Notes under the pieces: model-generated | What the model saw: the letters and a program-made list of their open reading frames with translations, nothing else | Databases searched by the model: none | Told to the model about the DNA's origin: nothing | NCBI GenBank assembly: GCA_017656345.1 | Contig: JACDNZ010000011.1 | Span: 1-64,000 of the forward strand | From: Thermosipho sp. (in: thermotogales) | Lineage (GTDB): Bacteria; Thermotogota; Thermotogae; Thermotogales; Fervidobacteriaceae | Direction of reading: 5' to 3' | Length of the DNA stretch: 64,000 nt | Shown: positions 26,397-35,292 of the stretch, one piece after another | Layout: each line of letters opens with the position of its first letter | Position numbering within the stretch: position 1 is the stretch's first letter | Position numbers and translations under genes: made by a program

Positions 26397-26615
26397 ATGG
26401 CAAAATGTCAGGTTTGCGGAAAAGGACCCGCTTCTGGTAAAAATGTATCACACTCCAACAGAAGAACAAACAGATGGTTCAAACCAAATCTCCAAAAAGT
26501 TAGGGTATTACTTGATGATGGAAGTGTTAAAAGAATGTGGGTTTGTACAGATTGTTTAAGCGCAGGAAAGGTTAGAAGATACGTAAGTAAATCAAGCGCA
26601 GAGGTGGAGGCATAA
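26397..26615 (+). CDS. rpmB: 50S ribosomal protein L28 (zinc-binding form)
   Basis: 72 residues. [32 protein letters not shown] and [15 protein letters not shown] are L28 signatures. Two CxxC pairs (C4/C7 and the later C-T-D-C) make this the zinc-ribbon form rather than the C-minus form. AAAGGGGAGGAGCAAA precedes the ATG. It is monocistronic between its own promoter and terminator. Confidence 0.95.
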   Translation: MAKCQVCGKGPASGKNVSHSNRRTNRWFKPNLQKVRVLLDDGSVKRMWVCTDCLSAGKVRRYVSKSSAEVEA

Positions 26616-26616
26616 T

Positions 26617-26639
26617 AAGCGGGGTTTCCCGCTTTTTTT
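26617..26639 (+). terminator. Terminator after rpmB
   Basis: AAGCGGG (26617-26623), loop GTTT and CCCGCTT (26628-26634), running into seven T. It begins one base after the L28 stop codon. Confidence 0.88.
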
Positions 26640-26643
26640 ATAT

Positions 26644-27003
26644 ATGATTAAAGTTAGAAAGTGGTATTTGATTTTAAATTACATACAACTTTTTATAGTT
26701 TTATCCATTGTTTTATATTTCCTGAAACTTCCCATTTCTATATATTTATTTTCTCTCCTGCTATTTTCCTCTCTTATTTCAATTAGCTTGTTTTTGGAAG
26801 CAATCTCATTTAAAATGTATGTTTTTGATGATAATTTAGTTTTTTCGTGTATTTTTTATGAGAAAGTTATTCATATATCTGAGATAGAGGATTTTAATAT
26901 AAACTTTTTACATGGTAAAATTAAACTTAAAGATAAAGTTATTGTTGTTCCACCAGTTAAGGGGGGAGATTTACGGAAAGTAGAAGAACTTTTGCAGAAA
27001 TAG
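26644..27003 (+). CDS. Small two-helix membrane protein, family unknown
   Basis: 119 residues. Two hydrophobic segments near residues 10-32 and 33-55 are followed by a soluble C-terminal domain of beta strands ending in VIVVPPVKGGDLRKVEELLQ, somewhat like bacterial PH-like (YdbS/PH) proteins, but the family is not certain. It starts only a few bases after the rpmB terminator's T-run and has no clear Shine-Dalgarno sequence. Its last 30 codons overlap the N-terminal coding of alanine racemase in the -1 frame, and it contains GGGGGGA exactly where that frame opens. Confidence 0.55.
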   Translation: MIKVRKWYLILNYIQLFIVLSIVLYFLKLPISIYLFSLLLFSSLISISLFLEAISFKMYVFDDNLVFSCIFYEKVIHISEIEDFNINFLHGKIKLKDKVIVVPPVKGGDLRKVEELLQK

Positions 27004-28061
27004 ATATCAGAAACTATCTTTCAAATCTAAGATATTTTCAAAAAAAATGTGCCCCTGCAAAGGTAATGCCAGTTGTAAAAGCAGATGCATATGGTCATGG
27101 AGCAATAATGCTCTCAAAAGCTGCAGAAAAAATGGGGATTGATTATCTTGCGGTTGCTTTTTTAGAGGAAGCGTTGGAACTTAGAAGAAATGGAATTAGA
27201 ACAAAAATTCTTGTTTTTAATTATGTAGAAAAAGATTATGTAAGACTTGCTGTTGATAACAAGATAACATTAACCATGTTATCTTGGGAGCAGCTTGAAG
27301 ATTATAAAGATTTAAATGAAAAACCTGTTGTTCATATAAATATTGATACCGGTATGAATAGAGTTGGTATTAAACCAGAATATGCAAAGAAATATTACGA
27401 AAAACTTTTGGAGTATGGATTCGAAGTTGAGGGGATTTACACTCATTTTGCTGTGGCTGATTCGTTAAGAAATGAGAATATTGAATTTACAAAAAAACAA
27501 TATCAACAATTTTCTTCAGTTGATATTGATGTTCCAATTAAACATGTGTGTAATAGTGGGGCTTCAATTTCAGGTGTTGTACCATATCATAACTATGTTA
27601 GGGTTGGAATTGCAAGTTATGGGCTTATGCCAAGTAATGAGGTTTATGATACAAATCTGAAACCTGTTCTTTCCTGGAAATCTGTTGTTTCACATGTAAA
27701 ATATATAGAAAAAGGTGAAAGTATAAGTTATGGTAGGACATTTATCGCAGATAAAAAGATAAAAGTTGCAACAATTCCAGTTGGCTATGCTGATGGATAC
27801 TGGAGACATCTTTCAAATATTGGGCAGGTATTAATTAATGGAAAAAGGCGAAAAATACTGGGAAGGGTGTGTATGGATCAATTTGTTGTGGAAGCTGATG
27901 AAAATGTAAAAATTGGGGATGAAGTAGTACTTATTGGAAAACAGGGGAATGAACATATAACCGCTGAAGAGATAGCTGATAAAGTTGGAACAATCAACTA
28001 TGAGGTTACCTGTAGGATTTCTAAAAGGGTGCCGAGAAAATATAAAGGGGTGGAACTTTGA
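26973..28061 (+). CDS. alr: Alanine racemase, start codon not canonical
   Basis: PLP-dependent enzyme making D-alanine for peptidoglycan. VVKADAYGHG carries the PLP lysine; YGRTF, VGYADGY and GRVCMDQF are further family motifs. The first ATG in frame is 27066, but that would put the lysine at residue 5. The same frame upstream codes for ESRRTFAEIDIRNYLSNLRY, the normal racemase N-terminus, and has no ATG, GTG or TTG before a TAA at 26958. An ACG at 26973, four bases after GGGGGGAG, would give the lysine position 36, as expected. A noncanonical start, a -1 shift on GGGGGGA from the upstream gene, or a sequence error could each explain this. Confidence 0.85.
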   Translation, partial: TESRRTFAEIDIRNYLSNLRYFQKKCAPAKVMPVVKADAYGHGAIMLSKAAEKMGIDYLAVAFLEEALELRRNGIRTKILVFNYVEKDYVRLAVDNKITLTMLSWEQLEDYKDLNEKPVVHINIDTGMNRVGIKPEYAKKYYEKLLEYGFEVEGIYTHFAVADSLRNENIEFTKKQYQQFSSVDIDVPIKHVCNSGASISGVVPYHNYVRVGIASYGLMPSNEVYDTNLKPVLSWKSVVSHVKYIEKGESISYGRTFIADKKIKVATIPVGYADGYWRHLSNIGQVLINGKRRKILGRVCMDQFVVEADENVKIGDEVVLIGKQGNEHITAEEIADKVGTINYEVTCRISKRVPRKYKGVEL

Positions 28062-29071
28062 AATTACCAAAAGAATTAGTTGAAAAATTTAGGGAACCTT
28101 TCATTTCAGAACTTGGTGATTATGTTGGTAGTGAGGTTGAGCTTGTTGTAAAAGTTAAAAGTAAAAGACTTCTTGAAAATAAAAATGGACAAAAATATTT
28201 ACTTTTAACTTTTGAAGATAAAACTGGTACTCTTCGAGCGATTGATTGGTTTAATGCAGAAACCAATGATTCCAAGGTTGATATTGGTGATGTTGTAAGA
28301 ACACATGGAAAGATAGTGATATTTGAAGGAAGGCTCCAATTTAATCTTCTTCAAGATTCTCCAGTGATAGTTTTAAAAGATGATGAATATAGTTATGAGA
28401 GGTTTGTGAATGAGTCAAAAAGATCAGTAGATGAGATTATGAACGAGATATACGATATCATTGAATCAGTTGAAAATAAAATTTTAAAGCGACTTCTTGA
28501 AGAATTTTTTAAGAATGATAAAGAATTTCTTGAAAAATTTAAAAATTCACCAGCTGGTGCAAAAGTACATCACAACTACGTAGGTGGTCTTGCGGAACAT
28601 TCATCAACTGTGGCAAAACTTGTTGATGGAGTTGTAAAAAATTACCCTTCTCTTGATAGAGATCTCCTTATAACTGGTGCTTTACTTCATGATATTGGGA
28701 AAATAAACGATTATAAAATTACATCTAAAGGTATAGAAGTTACAACTGAAGGGGAATTAATTGGACATATTGTTTCGGGATACGAGATGATTAGAAGGAA
28801 ATTAAGAAAAATAAATGCACCTGAGAAAATTTCGAATAGACTTTTGCACATGGTTTTGTCACATCATGGAGAACTTGAATGGGGGTCGCCAGTTGTTCCA
28901 AAGACTCCTGAGGCATATGTTCTTCATATGGTGGAAAACATGGATTCAAAACTTAACAGGATATTTTCTATTAAAGAGAGGGAGCTCGAAGGAAATCCAG
29001 AAAAAAGCTGGAGTGAGTATGACCCCAATCTTGGAAGAAGATTTCTATTAAAACATGAATTAGAGGAATGA
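28058..29071 (+). CDS. YhaM-family 3'-5' exoribonuclease (OB fold plus HD domain)
   Basis: 337 residues. An N-terminal OB-fold region (VELVVKVKSKRLLE through RLQFNLLQ) precedes an HD hydrolase domain with VHHNYVGGLAEHS, ALLHDIGKI and LSHHGELEWGSP as metal ligands. This arrangement is that of YhaM/CBF1-type 3'-5' exonucleases, which act on RNA and ssDNA. TTG start at 28058 overlaps the alr stop (TTGA), with AAGGGGTGG upstream, so the genes are translationally coupled. topA follows 13 bases later. Confidence 0.85.
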   Translation: MKLPKELVEKFREPFISELGDYVGSEVELVVKVKSKRLLENKNGQKYLLLTFEDKTGTLRAIDWFNAETNDSKVDIGDVVRTHGKIVIFEGRLQFNLLQDSPVIVLKDDEYSYERFVNESKRSVDEIMNEIYDIIESVENKILKRLLEEFFKNDKEFLEKFKNSPAGAKVHHNYVGGLAEHSSTVAKLVDGVVKNYPSLDRDLLITGALLHDIGKINDYKITSKGIEVTTEGELIGHIVSGYEMIRRKLRKINAPEKISNRLLHMVLSHHGELEWGSPVVPKTPEAYVLHMVENMDSKLNRIFSIKERELEGNPEKSWSEYDPNLGRRFLLKHELEE

Positions 29072-29084
29072 AAGGGGAAATAAC

Positions 29085-31184
29085 GTGGCGAAAAAGATAA
29101 TAATCGTTGAGTCGCCGGCAAAGGCAAAGACAATAGAAAAAATTCTTGGAAAAGATTACAAGGTGATCTCATCGAAAGGTCATATAAGGGATTTACCGCA
29201 AAAGAAATTTGGGGTTGATTTAAAAAATTTTAAGCCAGAATTTGAGATAATTCCCGGTAAGGAGAAAGTTGTTGAAGAGATAAAAAAAGTTATAAAGGAT
29301 AAAGAGGTTCTCCTTGCATCGGATATGGATAGAGAAGGAGAAGCAATTGCCTGGCATCTTTCAGAGATTTTAGGGTTAAAAGGCAAAAATAGGATAATTT
29401 TTGCAGAAATTACTCCAAATACAATTAGAAAATCTGTTGAACATCCAAGAGAGATAGATTTAAATAAAGTAAATGCACAGCTTGCGAGAAGAATACTTGA
29501 TAGGATAGTTGGCTACAAAATTAGTCCTCTTTTATGGAAAATCATTAAAGGTGCAATGAGTGCAGGAAGGGTTCAATCAGCTGCACTCAAAATTATTTGT
29601 GACAGAGAAAGAGAACGATTTTTATTTGTACCAAAAGAGTTTTACAAGGTGGCTATAAAGCTAAGAGATTTTGATTTGAAAGCAAATCTTTACAGTGTCT
29701 CTGGGAAGAAAATAAAACAAGAAAATGTAGACAAAAAAATAGCCGATGATATAAAAGAAAATGTAAAAAGTGTTATCCTTATGGATATAAAAGAAAAGGA
29801 AACAAAAAAGACACCACCTCTTCCATATATAACAAGTACCTTGCAACAAGATGCTGCAAATAAATTAGGATTTCCTGTTTCAAAAACAATGAAAATAGCT
29901 CAAGCATTATATGAAGGTATAGATACCCCGGAAGGTCACATTGCCTTTATTACATATATGCGAACTGATTCTACACGAGTCTCAGAAGAAGCAGTTGATA
30001 TGACGAAGAAATTTATTGAAGGAACGTTTGGTAAGGAATATATAGGTGGAAAAGTAAAAAGAAGAAAAAGTTCTTCAAAAGTCCAGGATGCGCATGAAGC
30101 GATAAGACCTGTAAATGTTGAAATAACACCCGAAAAGGCTGTAAAACTTTTATCAAAAGATTATTATAAGCTTTACAAGCTCATCTGGGAACGCTTTGTT
30201 GCATCACAAATGAAACATTCAGTGTACAAAGAAAAAACTTATATATTTAAAGAGGGAAAGTATGAATTTAGAAGTACTGTTTTGAAGTTAATGTTCGATG
30301 GGTTTGAAAAAGTGCTTTCATCAGGTCAAAAAGAAGGAAAGGAAGTAGAGCTTGAAATAAATAAAGAGTATTCTCTTGAAAAAGTAATAGCTGAAAAAGA
30401 TACAACTAAACCACCTGCAAGATTTACTGAAGCAAGTCTTGTCAAGACACTTGAAGCAGAGGGTATTGGAAGACCAAGTACCTATGCGACAATTATTACA
30501 ACACTTCAGCAGAGAAAATATGTTGTAAAACAAAGAAGGGAGCTTATCCCAACACTTCTCGGTTTTGTTGTAGAGGATTTCTTGACAAAGAAATTCCCGG
30601 AAATAGTTGATAAAAAATTTACAGCGTTGATGGAAGAAGAACTTGATAAAATTGAATCTGGTGAAAAACAATGGAAAGAAGTTTTAGATGAGTTTTATAC
30701 TGAGTTTTCAAAATATTTGAATGATGCTAAGACCAAGTTTTATTCAATAAATTATAAAACGGATTTAGAATGTGATAATTGTGAAGGTGAATTTTATAAT
30801 TTAAAAATTGGAAAGTATGGTTTATATTTAAACTGTGAAAAATGTGGTACTAATAAAAGTATTGATAGTACAATTAATGCAGTTCAAATTGAAGATAAAG
30901 TGTATATATCAAAAGTTTTAGAAGAGCATGAAAAACATAACATAGCGGAAGATTCCTGTCCGAAATGTGGAGGACATCTTACCAGGAAAAAAGGAAAATA
31001 TGGTTATTATTTTAAATGTGATTCATGTGATTTTACCGTGTCGGGTTATAAAATAGCTCGTGGTAAATGTCCAGAATGTGGAGCACTTGTAGTTTTGAAG
31101 AAAAGTAAGAAAGGTAAAAACTACTGGGCTTGTATTAACCCTGAGTGTAATTATATGTCATGGAATGAACCAAAAGAAAAATAA
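29085..31184 (+). CDS. topA: DNA topoisomerase I
   Basis: 699 residues. The N-terminal TOPRIM domain has IIVESPAKAKTIEK and ASDMDREGEAIAWHL. The active-site Tyr is Y291 in FITYMRTDSTR. GRPSTYATIITTLQQRKYV belongs to the gate domain. The C-terminus holds three zinc-ribbon repeats, each with CxxC pairs (from about residues 565, 625 and 663). It relaxes negative supercoils. GTG start with AAAGGGG upstream. Last gene of the alr-yhaM-topA run, ending at a bidirectional terminator. Confidence 0.95.
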   Translation: MAKKIIIVESPAKAKTIEKILGKDYKVISSKGHIRDLPQKKFGVDLKNFKPEFEIIPGKEKVVEEIKKVIKDKEVLLASDMDREGEAIAWHLSEILGLKGKNRIIFAEITPNTIRKSVEHPREIDLNKVNAQLARRILDRIVGYKISPLLWKIIKGAMSAGRVQSAALKIICDRERERFLFVPKEFYKVAIKLRDFDLKANLYSVSGKKIKQENVDKKIADDIKENVKSVILMDIKEKETKKTPPLPYITSTLQQDAANKLGFPVSKTMKIAQALYEGIDTPEGHIAFITYMRTDSTRVSEEAVDMTKKFIEGTFGKEYIGGKVKRRKSSSKVQDAHEAIRPVNVEITPEKAVKLLSKDYYKLYKLIWERFVASQMKHSVYKEKTYIFKEGKYEFRSTVLKLMFDGFEKVLSSGQKEGKEVELEINKEYSLEKVIAEKDTTKPPARFTEASLVKTLEAEGIGRPSTYATIITTLQQRKYVVKQRRELIPTLLGFVVEDFLTKKFPEIVDKKFTALMEEELDKIESGEKQWKEVLDEFYTEFSKYLNDAKTKFYSINYKTDLECDNCEGEFYNLKIGKYGLYLNCEKCGTNKSIDSTINAVQIEDKVYISKVLEEHEKHNIAEDSCPKCGGHLTRKKGKYGYYFKCDSCDFTVSGYKIARGKCPECGALVVLKKSKKGKNYWACINPECNYMSWNEPKEK

Positions 31185-31210
31185 AAGGCCTTGCGAAAAG
31201 CAAGACCTTT
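31184..31210. terminator. Bidirectional terminator between topA and ferritin-like gene
   Basis: AAAGGCCTTGC (31184-31194), loop GAAAA and GCAAGACCTTT (31200-31210) form an 11-position stem with one mismatch, with T-rich sequence following on both strands. Confidence 0.82.
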
Positions 31211-31215
31211 TTCTT

Positions 31216-31692
31216 TTATATCATACTTCCTTCGCTGAACATATCAAAACTATCTTCATCATTTAGTTTCATTGTAAGTTTTTTGAGGTGCTTTTTTTCT
31301 TCTTCAATGATTTTTTCAAGTAGTTTCAATTCCGGAATAAGCGCCTGAATGTCTGTATAGAATATTATTGAATCTTTTTCAACTTCAATAGCTTTTTTAA
31401 GAGCATCTCTTAATGTTGATGGAATACTATCATCATTTAATTTTGGGAAGATTATCTCTTGAGCATATGTTGTTGCATATCCAATTTCCTCTTCATTTAG
31501 GTTTCCAAGATTTTTGTCTTCATATTCTTTTATAATTTCTTCAAAAGTTTTTGCATGTGTTCTTTCATCGTTTGCAAGTTCTTCAAAAAGTGCTCTAACT
31601 TTATCTGACGATTTTTGAGCAAGTTTTGTGTAGTATGAATAACCGGCTCCTTCTATCTTTAAAGCAACCCCCAATAGTTCGGTGATGGTCAT
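31216..31692 (-). CDS. Ferritin-like (rubrerythrin-type) diiron protein
   Basis: 158 residues, a four-helix bundle. ALKIEGAGYSYYTKLA, LANDERTHAKTFEEI, AIEVEKDSIIFYTDI and IIEEEKKHLKKL give the E...ExxH...E...ExxH diiron ligand pattern. It lacks the C-terminal rubredoxin domain of rubrerythrins. Such proteins in anaerobes handle peroxide or iron. ATG start at 31692 with AAGGGGGTGA upstream. Monocistronic and convergent with topA. Confidence 0.82.
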   Translation of the reverse strand: MTITELLGVALKIEGAGYSYYTKLAQKSSDKVRALFEELANDERTHAKTFEEIIKEYEDKNLGNLNEEEIGYATTYAQEIIFPKLNDDSIPSTLRDALKKAIEVEKDSIIFYTDIQALIPELKLLEKIIEEEKKHLKKLTMKLNDEDSFDMFSEGSMI

Positions 31693-31773
31693 TTTTTCAC
31701 CCCCTTCTTTGTTAATTATATCACGAATAGATTTATAAAAAGATTTGTTATATAATTTTTTAGAGGTGGTTTA

Positions 31774-32271
31774 ATGTTAGATATATTTTTTTCATTTGTG
31801 AAAATAGGTTTTTTTGCTTTTGGTGGTGGCTGGTCAGTAATTGGTTTAATACAGGATATGGTCATTTCAAATGGCTGGTTAACTGCTGAGCAGTTTAAAG
31901 AAGTAATATCACTTGCACAAATGACCCCAGGACCTGTTTTATTAAATACAGCCACGTACGTTGGTCTTAAGTTGTACGGAGTATGGGGGGCAATATTAAA
32001 TTCCTTTGCGATTCTTGTTGCTCCTATAGTTTTTACTTCTATCTTTTTTTATTTTAGAGAAAAACTTGCAAAAAATAAGAATCTAATTATGTCTCTAAGA
32101 TTTGGAATAACTTTTCTTGTTTTTTTAACGTTTCAATCTCTTGCATTAAAAATTGACAACGTATATCAGGTGATTCTTGCGTTTTTGACTTTTATGCTGT
32201 TTATCAAGACTAAGATAAATCCAATATATATAATTTTACTCTCAGGTGTAGTAGGAATGCTTGTTTTGTAA
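31774..32271 (+). CDS. Short-chain chromate transporter ChrA-family protein
   Basis: 165 residues with four or five hydrophobic helices. FVKIGFFAFGGGWSVIGLIQ, GWLTAEQF, SLAQMTPGPVLLNTATYVGL are the chromate_transp signature. Half-size (SCHR) proteins usually come as adjacent pairs that pack in opposite orientation, but no second copy is seen here. Many such proteins are not involved in chromate and their substrate is unknown. AGAGGTGG precedes the ATG. Confidence 0.8.
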   Translation: MLDIFFSFVKIGFFAFGGGWSVIGLIQDMVISNGWLTAEQFKEVISLAQMTPGPVLLNTATYVGLKLYGVWGAILNSFAILVAPIVFTSIFFYFREKLAKNKNLIMSLRFGITFLVFLTFQSLALKIDNVYQVILAFLTFMLFIKTKINPIYIILLSGVVGMLVL

Positions 32272-32307
32272 ATGTCAGAAGCATATAAATAAATTTTATA
32301 TAAAAAT

Positions 32308-32336
32308 CCCCTCCAATTGGTATAAGCCTGGAGGGG
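32308..32336. terminator. Hairpin between chrA-like and SLBB genes
   Basis: CCCCTCC (32308-32314) and GGAGGGG (32330-32336) pair across a 15-base loop, followed by ATAAATTTTTTTT. It separates two convergent genes and can end transcription on the plus strand. Confidence 0.65.
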
Positions 32337-32393
32337 ATAAATTTTTTTTAACATAGAAACGAAGTTTGTCATAAATATTACTTATTTAAAACA

Positions 32394-35165
32394 CTAGTTA
32401 CCAGCGATATTGTTATACAACCCTGAAATATTGTTATAGAAATCAATCATGGAATTTATAACAGGTATCCAATCGAGAGCTGTTTTGAAAGCATCTGCTG
32501 GAACATACACAATATCTCCAGGTTCAACTTTTGGGTTTTCGACTATATTTCCACCTTTTATTGCACCACTTAGATTTACTTTTATTGCTTCTCCGTTTAC
32601 ACCACCTTTGTACAGGTATACTGAAGAAGGAGCTGCTTTTGCGCTAAAGTAACCAGCAGAAATTATTGCTTCAAGTACAGTGGTCCCTTCATTTACAGAG
32701 ATAATACCGGGTTTGTTGACTTCTCCAAGGACATAAGCGATATTTTGTGGGGCATCAATTATTTTAATAATGTCTCCGGGATGTATGTTATACGAAAGTG
32801 TATATTCGATGTTAGAAATATCTACAGTTTTCTCCACACCGTTTTTGATAATTTTTGCGAATTTATATGCTTTACTTGTGGAAATTTTGCTGATTATTTC
32901 ATACAAAGTGGTGTTTTCTTTATCTAAATAAATCATATTTGGTTTCCCATTTGCATCCACTACAAACACATAATTTTTAGTATCAATATTAAATAAAATG
33001 GTACTTCCCTTTTTTAAGGTTATGTTGGAATATTCATCCCACGTAAAAGTAGTTATGGTGGAATCATCAAGAATTGTTACTGTTCTACTTATACCTTCTT
33101 TTATACCACCAATTTTTGCAAGAAGTGTTTTAAAATCAAATGTTTCAGAGTTTTTAAATTGTACGATAGTATTTGGCATATTTTTGCCAAATACATATAC
33201 GTAATTTGGCTCTTTTTCAGTTACAAATACAAAATCATTGTTTTGAAGTTCTGCATTTTCTTCTCCACTATATACTTTTTGAGCATCAAGTTCTTTTACT
33301 ATAACACCGTTTCTTATAATGTAAACTTTTTCAGATGTGTAGTACATATCTGGACCGATTATAAGGCCTCCAAGTTTTCCAAAAAGGTTCCTAAGATCAG
33401 CCGTTTCATCATAGTTAAATGAAACTCTTCCAGTTTGTTTTAGATATCCCATTGCAGTTACATAAATTGGTTTTTTAAGGTTTACATTTAAAATTGCTCC
33501 TTTTTCAATTGGAATATCTTCTTTAAAATTCAATTTCTTACCGTTTAAAGTAATTGATTCAATTTTTCTATAGTCTGAAAGGCCAACTTTTGCAAGAATT
33601 TTTTGAAGTGTGATTTCTTCGTTGTATTCAAAGGTTATATATGCTGAAACATCTCCTGTGATGTAAACAGCGTTTGTTTGAGCATTTTTAATAACTATAG
33701 TATCGTATCTTTCAAGAGGTATATTGATATTCTCATAAATCAAAGTGTCAATGCTAAAGTTTTCTATCTTTCCATTTCTAATTAATATCACTTCTTCAAT
33801 TGTTTCAGGTTGATTGATTCCAAGTTTTTTGATAAGGTATGAAAGGGTCCTTGGTTCTTTATATGAAAGTATGAAATTTCCACCATTTTGTCCTACTACG
33901 TTTACGACAAATGGTTCATATGTAATTTGAACGATGTCTCCATTTTTAAGTATATAATCGCTATCTCCGAAAATTACGTCTTTAATATTTATTTTTATTT
34001 CATTATTAATAACTGCAACTCCTTCATTTTCTATATCTTCATTTGGAATACCTACTTTTGCAAGGAGGATTTTCAAAGTTTTTTCTTCATCAGGTAATAG
34101 TTCAATTTTCCCTTTCTTGTTTGCATAGCCCTGGACGTATACATAAAATTCTGGGTATTTTTGTATATTTACTATTGTCCCTATTGGGAACACTGTATCT
34201 TTTTCAAGGATATCTTTTTCATATTGATATTGTTTTCCATCTGGAGTGGTAACTATTATCTTTTCAACGTACTCTTTTTGATCATCGGGAATTCCTCCTG
34301 CTTTTGCAAGAAGAAGTTTTAAGGATATTTCTTCATCGACATTAAAGGATTTTAATCCAGGATTTGTTACAAACCCAATTATATAAGCATATTTTTCTTT
34401 TCTTTTTGGAATGTAGATCTTTGTTCCAAGAACTAATGTAATATCAGTTTTACCTGATATTATATCTTCAAGATTTACCGTTTTTAAAGTATTTCCCATA
34501 TATATTTTTGCATTTTCTATTTCAGCTACTTTTTCATCAATAGGTCCAAGTTTTAAAAGAATTGAACTTAAAGAAAGATTGGGTTCGTAAGGGATTTCTA
34601 ATGTATATGCTCCCATAACTTGAATGGTTTTGTCTTTTGAAAAAGGTGGCAGGTAAATTATGTCCCCTTCTTTTAATAATACGTCGTTATCAAATTTACC
34701 TTCATAAAAATATGGAATAAGATCTACAGAGATTACCTGGTTTCCTCTTTTTATTTGAATATTTTCAAAATCAACTTCAAAACTTTTTGAAATACCTAAA
34801 AATGATAGTAACTTTGTTAATGTCATATTCGGGTATATAGATATATCAAATGTTTTATTAATAGCTCCTTGCAGGAAAACTAACATAGGGGCATAGTCAA
34901 CCACATAAACAGTAATAATCGGGTCTTTGACTATTTTTTCAGCGTAAGGCTTTAAAAGTTCTGCAATTTCATCGACTGTTTTTCCGGCAACTTTTATATT
35001 TCCTGCATATGGATAAGGAATTGTTCCGTCGAATGCGACTTTGACAGTTCTTGATAGATCAGGATGGTTTAATATTTCAATTGAAATAGTATCTCCGATT
35101 CTTACATTATAAGAAAACACACTGATCAGAAATAGTAAAAATACCAGAGCTAATAATTTCTTCAT
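32394..35165 (-). CDS. Polysaccharide export protein with ten SLBB-like repeats
   Basis: 923 residues with a signal peptide (KKLLALVFLLFLISVFSYN) and no lipobox Cys. The N-terminal poly_export domain (VRIGDTISIEILNHPDLSRT through DPIITVYVVDY) is followed by about ten SLBB-like beta-grasp repeats of 70-90 residues, each with a YxxGxV-like strand and a LLAKxGI helix. E. coli Wza has only two or three SLBB domains, so this protein could form a very long channel or stalk, perhaps reaching the toga. The C-terminus is hydrophobic and amphipathic (VINSMIDFYNNISG). It is divergent from the Wzz/autokinase gene, its likely partner in export. Confidence 0.85.
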   Translation of the reverse strand: MKKLLALVFLLFLISVFSYNVRIGDTISIEILNHPDLSRTVKVAFDGTIPYPYAGNIKVAGKTVDEIAELLKPYAEKIVKDPIITVYVVDYAPMLVFLQGAINKTFDISIYPNMTLTKLLSFLGISKSFEVDFENIQIKRGNQVISVDLIPYFYEGKFDNDVLLKEGDIIYLPPFSKDKTIQVMGAYTLEIPYEPNLSLSSILLKLGPIDEKVAEIENAKIYMGNTLKTVNLEDIISGKTDITLVLGTKIYIPKRKEKYAYIIGFVTNPGLKSFNVDEEISLKLLLAKAGGIPDDQKEYVEKIIVTTPDGKQYQYEKDILEKDTVFPIGTIVNIQKYPEFYVYVQGYANKKGKIELLPDEEKTLKILLAKVGIPNEDIENEGVAVINNEIKINIKDVIFGDSDYILKNGDIVQITYEPFVVNVVGQNGGNFILSYKEPRTLSYLIKKLGINQPETIEEVILIRNGKIENFSIDTLIYENINIPLERYDTIVIKNAQTNAVYITGDVSAYITFEYNEEITLQKILAKVGLSDYRKIESITLNGKKLNFKEDIPIEKGAILNVNLKKPIYVTAMGYLKQTGRVSFNYDETADLRNLFGKLGGLIIGPDMYYTSEKVYIIRNGVIVKELDAQKVYSGEENAELQNNDFVFVTEKEPNYVYVFGKNMPNTIVQFKNSETFDFKTLLAKIGGIKEGISRTVTILDDSTITTFTWDEYSNITLKKGSTILFNIDTKNYVFVVDANGKPNMIYLDKENTTLYEIISKISTSKAYKFAKIIKNGVEKTVDISNIEYTLSYNIHPGDIIKIIDAPQNIAYVLGEVNKPGIISVNEGTTVLEAIISAGYFSAKAAPSSVYLYKGGVNGEAIKVNLSGAIKGGNIVENPKVEPGDIVYVPADAFKTALDWIPVINSMIDFYNNISGLYNNIAGN

Positions 35166-35232
35166 AGGATACCCTCCTATATGAAAATTTTTTATTATTT
35201 TTTGCGAGTAAAGACCTTAAATAACCGCTTAT

Positions 35233-35257
35233 ATTATATCATAATGTATGATATAAT
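35233..35257. promoter_or_regulatory. Symmetric divergent promoter palindrome
   Basis: ATTATATCATA, spacer ATG, TATGATATAAT: a perfect 11-bp inverted repeat midway between the SLBB and autokinase genes. Each arm contains a TATAAT for one strand (plus 35252-35257, minus 35233-35238), so both -10 boxes are built into a single palindrome. The -35 regions are weak. The symmetry suggests that one factor could control export and chain-length genes together. Confidence 0.55.
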
Positions 35258-35292
35258 TATTGGCGAAAAACACAGTGAAATGGGGGAGTTAG

